Shown: positions 16,633 through 23,973 of the stretch, in pieces
Layout of the letters: every line of letters starts with the position of its first letter
How positions within the stretch are numbered: the first letter of the stretch is position 1
Origin: Dactylosporangium aurantiacum
GTDB lineage: Bacteria; Actinomycetota; Actinomycetes; Mycobacteriales; Micromonosporaceae
Reading direction: 5' to 3'
Length of the DNA: 64,000 nucleotides
NCBI RefSeq assembly: GCF_000716715.1
Contig: NZ_JNYJ01000030.1
Coordinates: forward strand, 181,043 to 245,042
Position numbers and translations under genes: made by a program
Notes under the pieces: generated by a model
The model's database searches: none
What the model saw: only the letters and a program-made list of their open reading frames with translations
Told to the model about the DNA's origin: nothing

Positions 16633-17607
16633 TCAGCGCACCTCGGCCGGCACCGGGCCGGCGGCGACGGGGACGGGCGTGCCGGCGGGGCCGGCGGGGG
16701 TCAGCAGGGCCCAGACCGTGCCGCCGGCGGTCGCCAGGAGCAGGCCGCCGAGGGCCGCCAGGGTCAGCGCGTCGGGGTGGACGACCGACTGCCCGCGCAG
16801 CGCCTGCCACACCAGCAGGACGGTGAGCGCCCCGTACGCGGTGCCGGCGACCGTCACGATGCGGGCCCGCACCCGGCCCGGGCGCAGCCGGGCGAAGCGC
16901 CGCGCCGCGAGCGCCAGCACGAACCCGAGCAGTGGCAGCGCCTGTAGCGCGTGCATGCCGATGAAGTGCCCGATGCGCAGGTCGCCGCCGGTGGTGCTCC
17001 AGTTGACCAGGGGCAGGCCGGCGCCGCCGTCGGCCACCCCGACGCTGTGCGCGCCGACGATCTTCGGGGCCTCGCCGTCGGGCAGGTCGAGCTGCGCCTT
17101 GGTCGGCATGGTCATCAGGAAGCCGACCATCATGCCGGCGAGGCCGACGATCAGCCCGAAGCGCACGGCGAGGGCGTCGGCCCGGTCCGGCAGCCGCTGG
17201 ATGAGCAGCAGGATCGCCAGGATCAGCGTGCAGACCCAGGCGATCGCGATGGTGGCGCCCATCACGCTGTACAGCGTGGAGTCCAGCGCGGTCTGGTTGT
17301 TGAAGTGGCTCTGCCGGCCGCGGGCCGCCTGCGCCACGATGATGACGATCTCGGTGATGAGGGTGCCGGCGCTCACGGTGCCGAGCCACCAGCCGAGCCG
17401 CTGCCGGCGGTCCAGCAGCGACAGCATCCAGGCGAAGGTGGCCGAGTAGACGGCGATGGAGACCGAGAACTTGAACGGCTTGAGCCAGATCGGCACGCCG
17501 AGCAGCTCGCGGTCGTCGAGGAGGATCCCCGCGCCGGTGAGGACGGCGAGCAGGGACATGGCGGCGGCGGTGACGATGAGCGGGCGGTGCAGCTGTGCGA
17601 GACGCAT
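16633..17607 (-). CDS. Multispanning membrane protein of unknown function
   Basis: This 324-residue protein has about eight hydrophobic helices, including LLGVPIWLKPFKFSVSIAVY, GLIVGLAGMMVGFLMTMP and FIGMHALQALPLLGFVLALA. Polar residues in the loop SHFNNQTALD and the histidine-containing GHFIGMHALQ could bind a cofactor or ion, but I recognise no named family. It is the first gene of a two-gene unit with the ABA4-like protein and faces a divergent MerR regulator, which probably controls it. Its promoter is visible on the minus strand (TTGACA/GATAGT). Confidence 0.78.
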   Translation of the reverse strand: MRLAQLHRPLIVTAAAMSLLAVLTGAGILLDDRELLGVPIWLKPFKFSVSIAVYSATFAWMLSLLDRRQRLGWWLGTVSAGTLITEIVIIVAQAARGRQSHFNNQTALDSTLYSVMGATIAIAWVCTLILAILLLIQRLPDRADALAVRFGLIVGLAGMMVGFLMTMPTKAQLDLPDGEAPKIVGAHSVGVADGGAGLPLVNWSTTGGDLRIGHFIGMHALQALPLLGFVLALAARRFARLRPGRVRARIVTVAGTAYGALTVLLVWQALRGQSVVHPDALTLAALGGLLLATAGGTVWALLTPAGPAGTPVPVAAGPVPAEVR

Positions 17608-17624
17608 CAGAGACTCCCGGATAA

Positions 17625-17673
17625 ATGGATAGCGGTGCTGTCCACTATCGGGAAGCTATACTATCCATGTCAA
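17625..17673 (-). promoter_or_regulatory. Divergent promoter and inverted-repeat operator for the MerR/membrane gene pair
   Basis: On the minus strand, TTGACA (17668-17673) and GATAGT (17644-17649) are 18 bases apart and drive the membrane genes. ATGGATAG (17625-17632) and its exact reverse complement CTATCCAT (17661-17668) flank the -10 region, with 28 bases between them. On the plus strand, TATACT (17657-17662) could be the -10 of the MerR gene. The layout suggests that the MerR protein controls both directions. Confidence 0.65.
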
Positions 17674-17689
17674 GCGTGAAAGGAGCCCG

Positions 17690-18346
17690 ATGCGAATCGC
17701 TGAGCTGAGCCAGAAGGCCGGCGTTCCGGTGCCGACGATCAAGTACTACCTGCGGGAAGGGCTCCTCCCGTCGGGCGAGCTCACCAGCCCGAACCAGGCC
17801 CGGTATGACGATCGCCACGTCCAGCGCCTGCGCCTGGTGCGGGTCCTGCTGGACGTCGGCCGGCTGCCGATCGCGACCATCCGCGACCTGCTCACGAAGC
17901 TCGACGAGCCGGATCCCGACGTGCACGAGGTGCTCGGCAAGGCCCTGCCGGCCACCGTCGGCACGCGGGAGGGCGGCGATCCGGCCGTGCTCACCGCCGC
18001 GCACGACCGGGTGAGCGCACTGATCGCGCAGCGCGGCTGGCTGCTGTCCGACGACGCCCGCACCCGGCATGCCGCGGCCGAGGTGATCGCCGCGTTTCAG
18101 CAGGTCGGAGCCGATGCGGAGTACCTGCTGGAGCACTACGCGGACGCCGCGGAGCGCATCGCGGTGCACGATCTGGGTTTCGTCGCCCGCGAGAGTGACA
18201 ACGAGAGTAAGGTGCACGCCGCCGTGGTCGGCGCGGTGCTGGGCAACTCCCTGCTGGCGGCCCTGCGGCGGATGGCGCAGGAGCACGAGTCGGCCAAGAT
18301 GTTCGGCATTCGCGAGGACAACTGTCAGGCGGCGGAGGCCGACTGA
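17690..18346 (+). CDS. MerR family transcriptional regulator
   Basis: The 218-residue protein has an N-terminal MerR winged helix (MRIAELSQKAGVPVPTIKYY, about 1-70) and a helical C-terminal part of about 110 residues that resembles a TetR-like or ligand-sensing bundle rather than a short metal-binding tail. There are no cysteines arranged for metal sensing; the only Cys lies at the C-terminus (DNCQAAEAD). ATG 17690 follows AAAGGAG. It diverges from two membrane genes and shares their operator region. The inducer is probably a small molecule or membrane signal. Confidence 0.88.
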   Translation: MRIAELSQKAGVPVPTIKYYLREGLLPSGELTSPNQARYDDRHVQRLRLVRVLLDVGRLPIATIRDLLTKLDEPDPDVHEVLGKALPATVGTREGGDPAVLTAAHDRVSALIAQRGWLLSDDARTRHAAAEVIAAFQQVGADAEYLLEHYADAAERIAVHDLGFVARESDNESKVHAAVVGAVLGNSLLAALRRMAQEHESAKMFGIREDNCQAAEAD

Positions 18347-18508
18347 TGCGACGTCGGCACGTTCAGGAGGAGCGACTACAGTGCGCTGTGAAACGGCAGC
18401 GTCGCCAACGAGTGGGACCCTCCGGCTCGGCCGTGTCGCCAGCCTGCCCGTCAGCAGGGGTGGGCAGCGCGGCCGGGCAGCACCGCAACCAGGAAGGCAA
18501 GATCTAGC

Positions 18509-19537
18509 ATGCGTATCGGCGTACTGACCGGCGGCGGCGACTGCCCCGGCCTCAACGCGGTCATCCGTGCCGTGGTCCGCAAGGGAATCTCCACCTACGG
18601 TCACGAGTTCGTGGGCTTCCGTGACGGTTGGCGCGGCCCGCTCGAGGGCAACACCCGCGAGCTGGGCATCGCGCAGGTCCGTGGCATCCTGCCGCGCGGC
18701 GGCACCATCCTCGGCTCCTCCCGGACCAACCCGTTCAAGATCGACGGCGGCGTCGAGAAGATCAAGTCCAACCTGGCCGAGCTGGGCATCGACGCGCTCG
18801 TCGCCATCGGCGGCGAGGACACCCTCGGCGTCGCGGCGAAGCTGACCGACCTGGGCGTCAACGTCGTCGGCGTGCCCAAGACGATCGACAACGACCTCGG
18901 CGCGACCGACTACACGTTCGGCTTCGACACCGCGGTCAACATCGCGATGGAGGCGATCGACCGGCTGCACACCACCGCCGAGTCGCACCACCGCACCCTC
19001 GTCGTGGAGGTCATGGGCCGCCACGCCGGCTGGATCGCGCTGCACGCCGGCCTCGCCGGTGGCGCCAACGTCATCCTCCTGCCGGAGCGGCAGTTCGACG
19101 TCGACCAGGTCGCCGGCTACGTCGAGAAGCGCTTCCAGACGCAGTACTCGCCGATCGTCGTCGTCGCCGAGGGCGCCCAGCCGCTCGACGGCCAGATGGT
19201 CCTGCACAACCAGGAGCTCGACGCGTTCGGCCACGTCCGCCTCGGCGGCATCGGCCAGTGGCTCGCCGAGCAGCTGGAGGCGAAGACCGGCAAGGAGGCC
19301 CGCACGGTCGTGCTCGGCCACATCCAGCGCGGTGGCACGCCGACCGCGTTCGACCGGGTCCTCGCCACCCGCTTCGGCCTGGGCGCCATCGACGCGGTGC
19401 ACGAGGGCGACTTCGGCAAGATGGTCGCGCTGCAGTCCACCGACATCGTCCGGGTGCCCCTCGCCGACGCGACCCGCGAGCTCAAGACCGTCCCGGTCGA
19501 GCGGTACACCGAGGCCGAGGTCTTCTTCGGCTCCTGA
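18509..19537 (+). CDS. pfkA: 6-phosphofructokinase with pyrophosphate-type active-site residues
   Basis: This 342-residue group III phosphofructokinase converts fructose-6-phosphate to fructose-1,6-bisphosphate. Visible are the donor-binding start MRIGVLTGGGDCPGLNAV, IAIGGEDTLGVAAK at 99-111, the catalytic VPKTIDNDLGATD (K124, D127, D129), and the sugar-phosphate binding MGRHAGWIALH. ATP-dependent group III enzymes generally have Gly at 104 (GGEG); here it is D104 together with K124, the pair found in pyrophosphate-dependent enzymes such as that of Amycolatopsis methanolica. I infer PPi as phosphoryl donor, which would make the step reversible. GGAAGG lies upstream of ATG 18509. A strong terminator follows. 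Confidence 0.93.
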   Translation: MRIGVLTGGGDCPGLNAVIRAVVRKGISTYGHEFVGFRDGWRGPLEGNTRELGIAQVRGILPRGGTILGSSRTNPFKIDGGVEKIKSNLAELGIDALVAIGGEDTLGVAAKLTDLGVNVVGVPKTIDNDLGATDYTFGFDTAVNIAMEAIDRLHTTAESHHRTLVVEVMGRHAGWIALHAGLAGGANVILLPERQFDVDQVAGYVEKRFQTQYSPIVVVAEGAQPLDGQMVLHNQELDAFGHVRLGGIGQWLAEQLEAKTGKEARTVVLGHIQRGGTPTAFDRVLATRFGLGAIDAVHEGDFGKMVALQSTDIVRVPLADATRELKTVPVERYTEAEVFFGS

Positions 19538-19544
19538 GCCCGTC

Positions 19545-19590
19545 CGTCGCGGCCCGGTCCCCGTCGCGGGGGCCGGGCCCGCGACGTCTT
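19545..19590 (+). terminator. Terminator hairpin after pfkA
   Basis: A GC-rich stem pairs CGTCGCGG-CCCGG (19545-19557) with CCGGG-CCCGCGACG (19573-19586) around a short loop and is followed by TCTTCT. The left arm starts 8 bases after the pfkA stop. It separates pfkA from proC. Confidence 0.75.
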
Positions 19591-19612
19591 CTCAACCCTA
19601 GGGAGTGCGTTC

Positions 19613-20419
19613 GTGCGGACCATCGCCGTCTTCGGCGCCGGCAAGCTCGGCGAGGTGCTGCTGTCGGGGCTGCTGCGGGCCGGCTGGTCCGCCGACCGCC
19701 TGCTGGCCACCGCCCGCCGCCCCGAGCGGGCGAAGGAGCTCGAGGAGCGCTACGGCATCCGGGTCGTGGACAGCGCGACCGCGCTGCGGGAGGCCGACGT
19801 GCTCACCGTCGCGGTGAAGCCGCAGGACGCCGGCACGCTGCTGGCCGAGCTGGGCCCGAAGCTGCCCGCCGGCAAGCTCGTCGTGTCGCTGTGCGCCGGC
19901 CTGCCGACCTCGTTCTTCGCCCGGCACCTGCCGGAGGGCACGCCCGTGGTGCGGGTCATGACCAACACCCCGGCGCTCGTCGACGAGGCGATGACCGCGA
20001 TCTCGGCCGGCTCGCACGCCACCGCCGAGCACCTCGCGCTCACCGAGGAGATGTTCCGGCCGCTCGGGCGCACCATCCGGGTCCCCGAGTCGCAGCAGGA
20101 CGCGGTGACCGCGCTGTCCGGCTCCGGCCCCGCCTACTTCTACTTCCTGGTCGAGGCGATGACCGACGCCGGCATCCTGCTCGGCCTGCCCCGCCAGGTC
20201 GCACACGACCTCATCGTGCAGACCGCGATCGGCTCCGCGGTGATGCTGCGCGAGTCCGGCGAGCACCCGGTGAAGCTGCGCGAGGCGGTGACCTCACCGG
20301 CCGGCACCACCATCAACGCCATCCGCGAGCTGGAGAACCACGGTGTGCGCGCGGCGCTGCTGGCCGCGCTGGAGGCCGCCCGGGACCGTGCCAGGGAGCT
20401 CGCCGCGCAGAGTGGTTGA
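19613..20419 (+). CDS. proC: Pyrroline-5-carboxylate reductase
   Basis: This 268-residue cytoplasmic enzyme makes proline from pyrroline-5-carboxylate with NADPH. It begins with the Rossmann motif TIAVFGAGKLGEVLLSGL and has the family signature ALSGSGPAYFYFLVEAMTDA (about 165-184) and VTSPAGTTINAI near residue 225. Length and motifs are standard. GTG 19613 follows GGGAG about 7 bases upstream. A DUF2199 gene starts 9 bases after its stop and may be co-transcribed. Confidence 0.94.
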   Translation: MRTIAVFGAGKLGEVLLSGLLRAGWSADRLLATARRPERAKELEERYGIRVVDSATALREADVLTVAVKPQDAGTLLAELGPKLPAGKLVVSLCAGLPTSFFARHLPEGTPVVRVMTNTPALVDEAMTAISAGSHATAEHLALTEEMFRPLGRTIRVPESQQDAVTALSGSGPAYFYFLVEAMTDAGILLGLPRQVAHDLIVQTAIGSAVMLRESGEHPVKLREAVTSPAGTTINAIRELENHGVRAALLAALEAARDRARELAAQSG

Positions 20420-20428
20420 ATCTGCGGC

Positions 20429-20932
20429 GTGACCGTCATCACCTGTACCTGCTGCGGGCAGGACCTCGGCGACGTGCCGAGCATGTGGTCGTTCTCCGCG
20501 CCCGACACGTGGGGCGTGCCGGGGGTCGGCGGCGCGTCGTTCCTCGAGGAGGAACTCTGCTTCGTCGAGCTGCCCGAGCTCGAGGAGCAGCACTTCTTCA
20601 TCCGCGCGCTGATCGAGGTGCCGATCCACGGGGTGCGCGACGCGCTCACGTACAGCGTCTGGGTCAGCCTCAGCGCCGCCGGGTTCGCCCGCGCCGTCGA
20701 GCAGTGGGAGGACCCGCAGCGGGCCGCCGAGCCGCCGTTCTTCGGCCAGCTCGCCAACCGGATCCCCGGCTACCCGGAGACGCTGCGCCTGCGCGTGCGG
20801 GTGCACACCCGCCCGCCGGGGCTGCGCCCCCTCGTCGAGGTCCGCGCGCACGAGCACCCCCTCGCCGCCCACCAGCGCGACGGCATCGCCGCCCACGAGC
20901 TGACGGCGGTCGCCGCCGTCTGCGGCGGCTGA
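20429..20932 (+). CDS. DUF2199 domain-containing protein
   Basis: The 167-residue protein starts with a zinc-finger-like pair of CxxC cysteines (ITCTCCGQDLGDVP) and continues as a globular domain with the run EELCFVELPELEEQHFFIRA. This fits the DUF2199 family, whose function is unknown. It lies just downstream of proC in the same direction and probably shares its transcript. There is no signal peptide or membrane segment. GTG 20429 is the natural start because the CxxC begins five codons later. Confidence 0.8.
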   Translation: MTVITCTCCGQDLGDVPSMWSFSAPDTWGVPGVGGASFLEEELCFVELPELEEQHFFIRALIEVPIHGVRDALTYSVWVSLSAAGFARAVEQWEDPQRAAEPPFFGQLANRIPGYPETLRLRVRVHTRPPGLRPLVEVRAHEHPLAAHQRDGIAAHELTAVAAVCGG

Positions 20933-21085
20933 CACCGCGTTCATTCAGGCATTCACCCGTATCTGCGTACGCAGCGGTGCTTTAACGTTACGGGTAGTGA
21001 GGCTTGTCGCGACCGTGACCGGTGGCCCCCCGCCCGTCGCGAGTCCCGCGCTCGGTGCCCTTCCCCAGCCGAGGAGCGCGGCGTG

Positions 21086-21124
21086 AAGCCCGCCGTCGGC
21101 CGCGGACGTGGTCGGCGGCGGCTT
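21086..21124. terminator. Imperfect hairpin upstream of the FHA gene
   Basis: AAGCCCGCCG at 21086-21095 can pair, with one mismatch, with CGGCGGCGGCTT at about 21113-21124. It ends 17 bases before the FHA start, so it could be a terminator for the upstream unit or part of the FHA leader. No T-tract is present. Confidence 0.35.
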
Positions 21125-21141
21125 TGCGGCATGATAACCGG

Positions 21142-22224
21142 GTGCGATTCGAAACCAGCCGTGCGCTCGACGCGGTCGAGCGGAGACTCAGCGTCGACCC
21201 CCTCGCGGTGGGTGGGGTCATCGACCTGGTGGAGGCCGCCCGCAGCGTCGACCTCGACGGCGGCCGCCCGGCCGCGCTGCTGCGCCTCGGCATGTTCGTC
21301 GACGCCCTGAGCCGGCAGCTCGGCGACGGCAACGTCGCCCTGTACGCCGTCGCCGAGCGTGGCGCCATGTCCGACACCGACTTCACCTCCAACGAGCGCA
21401 TGGTGCTGCGCCGCTGGTCCGACGACGGGCTGATCGAGATGCTGCCGCCCGGCGGGCGCACCGCCGCCCGGGTCCGGGAGGTCGCCGGGCTCACCGGCCT
21501 GCCGGTGATCACCCGGACCCCGCTGCCCGGCCACCCCGGCCCGGTCTACCTCACCACCGGCGCGGCCGGCGGCATGGAGCTGGCCCTGGCCCCCTCGACC
21601 GGCTCGTCGCCGCGGCCGCACCCGGTGCTCGGCCGGTTCTGGCGCTGCCCGGCCGCCGACTGCCCGACGTTCGGCCGGCAGCCCGCTGCCGGCGCCGGCC
21701 AGCCACCGCCCGCGCTGCCCAGTGGCGCTCCGCTGTGCCCGCGCCACGGCGAGCGGCTGATCGACGCCGGCCCCCGCCCGCCCGCCATGACGATGGCGGT
21801 GCGGATCAAGGGCATCGTGCGCGCCCGCTTCCCGCTGACCGCGGCCCGCCCGGTCGTCGTCGGCCGGGCGCCCGACGAGCCCGGCGGCATCACCATCGGC
21901 AACTGGCTCGACGACGAGTCCACCCGCCGGGTCAGCCGCAGCCACGTCCGGCTCGAGCTGCGCGACGGCATGGTCCTGGTCACCGACGTCAGCACCAACG
22001 GCGCCGCGGTCCTGGCCCGCACCGGCTCCTCCGTGCCGCCCCGCGAGGTCGACCTGCACCGGGGTGAGCCCAAGGCGATGGGGGAGTGGGACGAGGTGGA
22101 GCTCTACCCGGAGGTCACCGTCGGCCGCGCGGACCGCCCGCCGGCCTCGGTCGCCAAGGGCGGCGCCCCCAACTCCGTCATGGCCGACGCCCCGACGATC
22201 GCGTTGCGCCTGCCCAAGCAGTAA
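21142..22224 (+). CDS. FHA domain protein
   Basis: The 360-residue product has an N-terminal helical domain (about 1-150), a central part with cysteines in WRCPAADCPTFG and CPRHGERL that could bind zinc, and a C-terminal FHA domain (about 215-330). FHA landmarks are VVVGRAP, RRVSRSHVRLEL and STNGAAV. FHA domains bind phosphothreonine, so a Ser/Thr kinase substrate or adaptor role is likely. GTG 21142 is preferred because the protein-like sequence MRFETSRALDAVERRL begins there. The EF-Tu leader promoter starts within 10 bases of its stop. Confidence 0.85.
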   Translation: MRFETSRALDAVERRLSVDPLAVGGVIDLVEAARSVDLDGGRPAALLRLGMFVDALSRQLGDGNVALYAVAERGAMSDTDFTSNERMVLRRWSDDGLIEMLPPGGRTAARVREVAGLTGLPVITRTPLPGHPGPVYLTTGAAGGMELALAPSTGSSPRPHPVLGRFWRCPAADCPTFGRQPAAGAGQPPPALPSGAPLCPRHGERLIDAGPRPPAMTMAVRIKGIVRARFPLTAARPVVVGRAPDEPGGITIGNWLDDESTRRVSRSHVRLELRDGMVLVTDVSTNGAAVLARTGSSVPPREVDLHRGEPKAMGEWDEVELYPEVTVGRADRPPASVAKGGAPNSVMADAPTIALRLPKQ

Positions 22225-22229
22225 ACGCG

Positions 22230-22259
22230 TTGCCGTCCGCAGCGACGGCGAGCTATGTT
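22230..22259 (+). promoter_or_regulatory. Promoter of the EF-Tu leader transcript
   Basis: TTGCCG (22230-22235) and TATGTT (22254-22259) are 18 bases apart. The predicted start of transcription is about position 22266, exactly the GTG of the leader peptide, so the leader would be translated from a leaderless mRNA. Confidence 0.6.
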
Positions 22260-22265
22260 CACGGC

Positions 22266-22346
22266 GTGATCACGACGACCGCCCTCTTCGAGGCAGGCCT
22301 ATCGGCCGCCTCGGCGGTCGCGTGCGCCCAGGCCCTGCGAAGCTGA
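22266..22346 (+). CDS. Candidate 26-residue leader peptide of the EF-Tu attenuator
   Basis: A 27-codon frame begins with GTG at the predicted transcription start and reads VITTTALFEAGLSAASAVAC... to TGA at 22344-22346. It contains the rare leucine codon CTA as codon 12. Its stop codon touches the first arm of a hairpin series leading to the EF-Tu gene. A short leaderless peptide followed by alternative hairpins is the usual architecture of ribosome-dependent attenuators in front of antibiotic-resistance genes. Translation has not been shown; the call rests on promoter position and RNA architecture. Confidence 0.5.
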   Translation: MITTTALFEAGLSAASAVACAQALRS

Positions 22347-22416
22347 CCCTCCTCCCGCAGCCTTCATGCGGAACCGACGGAGGAGGGTGGCCCGGCCACC
22401 CACCTCCCGGGTGGCC
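22346..22416 (+). promoter_or_regulatory. Four-segment transcription attenuator upstream of tuf
   Basis: Segment 1 (ACCCTCCTCC, 22346-22355) is the exact complement of segment 2 (GGAGGAGGGT, 22379-22388). Segment 2, extended to 22390, can instead pair with segment 3 (CCACCCACCTCC, 22396-22407), giving 12 positions with one mismatch and a 5-base loop. Segment 3 (GGCCACCC, 22394-22401) also pairs perfectly with segment 4 (GGGTGGCC, 22409-22416). Thus 1:2 plus 3:4 excludes 2:3. A ribosome held at the leader stop would cover segment 1 and favour 2:3. No U-tract follows segment 4, as is common in high-GC actinobacteria. Confidence 0.6.
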
Positions 22417-22460
22417 GCACGGTTCTGCACACCCACCACACATCCACTGTGGAGTGTCAG

Positions 22461-23648
22461 ATGACCAAGCAGGCGTACACGAGGAACAAACCGCACCTCA
22501 ACATCGGCACCATGGGTCACGTCGACCACGGCAAGACGACCCTGACCGCCGCGATCACCAAGGTGCTCGCCGAGCTCGACCCGTCCGTCAACCGGTACAC
22601 CTCCTTCGAGGGGATCGACCGGGCGCCGGAGGAGGTCAGCCGGGGCATCACCATCAACATCGCCCACGTCGAGTACGAGACCGCCACCCGCCACTACGCG
22701 CACGTGGACATGCCCGGCCACGCCGACTACGTGAAGAACATGATCACCGGCGCGGCGCAGGTCGACGGCGCGATCCTGGTCGTCAGCGCGGTCGACGGGG
22801 TCATGCCGCAGACCCGCGAGCACGTCCTGCTCGCGCGGCGCATCGGCGTGCCGCACCTGGTCGTGGCGATGAACAAGGCCGACGCCGTCGACGACGCCGA
22901 GCTGCTCGACCTCGTCGAGCTGGAGATCCGTGAGCTGCTCACCGGCTACGGCTTCCCCGGCGACGACGTGCCGGTCGTCAGGGTCTCCGCGCTGCGGGCG
23001 CTGCGGGGCGACCCGGTCGGGGTCCGCTCGGTGCTCGACCTGCTCGACGCGGTCGACCGGTACGTCCCGGTGCCCGCCCGCGTGCTCGCCGAGCCGTTCC
23101 TGATGCCGATCGAGAACGTGCTCATGATCACCGGCCGTGGCACCGTGGTCACCGGCGCCGTCGAGCGCGGCACGCTGCTGCTCAACGCCCCGGTCGAGGT
23201 CGTCGGCCTCGGTCCCACCCGCTCGAGCGTGGTCACCGGCCTGGAGACCTTCGGCCGCCGGTTGGAGCGCGCCGAGGCCGGGGACAACGCGGCCCTGCTG
23301 CTGCGCGGCATCCGCCGCGGCGACGTGCAGCGCGGCCAGGTCGTGGCGGTGCCCGGCTCGGTGTCGCCGCACCGGCGCTTCACCGCGCACCTGTACGCCC
23401 TCACCACCTCCGAAGGTGGCCGGCACACGCCGTTCTTCGCCAACTACCGGCCGCAGTTCTTCTTCCGCACCACCGACGTGGTCGGCGCCGTCGACCTGGG
23501 TGACCTCCAGATGGTCATGCCCGGCGACACCGTCGACCTCACCGTCGAGCTCGGCAAGCCGGTCGCCATGCACCCCGGCCTCGGCTTCGCCGTCCGCGAG
23601 GGCGGTCACACCGTGGCCGCCGGCACCGTCACCACCCTGCTCGACTAG
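22461..23648 (+). CDS. tuf: Divergent elongation factor Tu, likely elfamycin-resistant paralogue
   Basis: This 395-residue protein is a complete three-domain EF-Tu: G1 GHVDHGKT, G3 DMPGHAD, G4 NKAD, domain 2 GRGTVVTG, domain 3 GGRHTPFF and [10 protein letters not shown]. It is unusually divergent for EF-Tu (DMPGHAD instead of DCPGHAD; altered N-terminus [10 protein letters not shown]), and no ribosomal protein or fusA genes surround it, so it is a second copy like streptomycete tuf3. Aligned to E. coli EF-Tu, Gln124 is Arg (LLARRIGVP) and Gly275 is Ala (DNAALLLRG). Substitutions at these two sites are reported to give kirromycin and GE2270A resistance respectively. Tyr160, Gly257, Gln329 and Ala375 are unchanged. 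It is controlled by the upstream attenuator. Confidence 0.92.
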   Translation: MTKQAYTRNKPHLNIGTMGHVDHGKTTLTAAITKVLAELDPSVNRYTSFEGIDRAPEEVSRGITINIAHVEYETATRHYAHVDMPGHADYVKNMITGAAQVDGAILVVSAVDGVMPQTREHVLLARRIGVPHLVVAMNKADAVDDAELLDLVELEIRELLTGYGFPGDDVPVVRVSALRALRGDPVGVRSVLDLLDAVDRYVPVPARVLAEPFLMPIENVLMITGRGTVVTGAVERGTLLLNAPVEVVGLGPTRSSVVTGLETFGRRLERAEAGDNAALLLRGIRRGDVQRGQVVAVPGSVSPHRRFTAHLYALTTSEGGRHTPFFANYRPQFFFRTTDVVGAVDLGDLQMVMPGDTVDLTVELGKPVAMHPGLGFAVREGGHTVAAGTVTTLLD

Positions 23649-23657
23649 CGCAGCAGC

Positions 23658-23701
23658 GTCGACCTTGGAGACCCACCCAGCGTGTCGTCTCCAAGGTCAA
23701 C
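23658..23701. terminator. Hairpin behind EF-Tu (family member 2)
   Basis: GACCTTGGAGAC (23661-23672) and its exact complement GTCTCCAAGGTC (23687-23698) form a 12-bp stem with a 14-base loop, 12 bases after the EF-Tu stop. It shares its outer sequence with the 5944-5997 hairpin and probably terminates the tuf transcript. Confidence 0.65.
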
Positions 23702-23730
23702 GCGAGCGAATGACGAACGCCGCCCACGCC

Positions 23731-23938
23731 GGCTCCGCCAAGCCCAATCCTGAACGGGAGCCCGGCCACGGCGGCGCTGGGAAGCGCAGCGCCCGATCCC
23801 CCCAGTCCAGCCGGTCTGCAAGGTGCGACCGTAGGGAGCATGGGGGCCGCGGGTGGGAACCCCCGCCGCGCGCCGCTCGCGGCGCGCAGCCAGCACAGCA
23901 ACCCCCGCCGCGCGCCGCCCGCGGCGCGCAGCCAGCAC
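23731..23938 (-). repeat. Dispersed GC-rich 168-bp repeat, inverted copy
   Basis: Read on the minus strand, this block matches the tandem units at 36494-36816: a GCTGCGCGCCGCG-type palindromic start, GGGGGTTCCCACCCGCGGCC, CATGCTCCCT, CACCTTGCAG, GGGGGGATCGGGCGCTGCGC, then a degenerate tail. It holds one full unit plus an extra partial head. It lies between tuf and the DsbA-like gene and is open in frame with the latter, so automated callers may extend that gene upstream to ATG 23710. Confidence 0.85.
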
Positions 23939-23973
23939 TGCATGAACCGCCCGCCGCCGGGCAACTGCTGCGG

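Noticed and set aside
21142..21160. TTCGAAAC-like tRNA T-loop
   Set aside because: GATTCGAAACCAGC resembles a T-arm fragment, but no acceptor, D or anticodon arms surround it. It is the start of the FHA gene. No tRNA gene was found in the window.
23731..23938. Insertion sequence or transposon remnant
   Set aside because: No transposase frame, no terminal inverted repeats of IS type and no visible target duplication; called a dispersed repeat instead.
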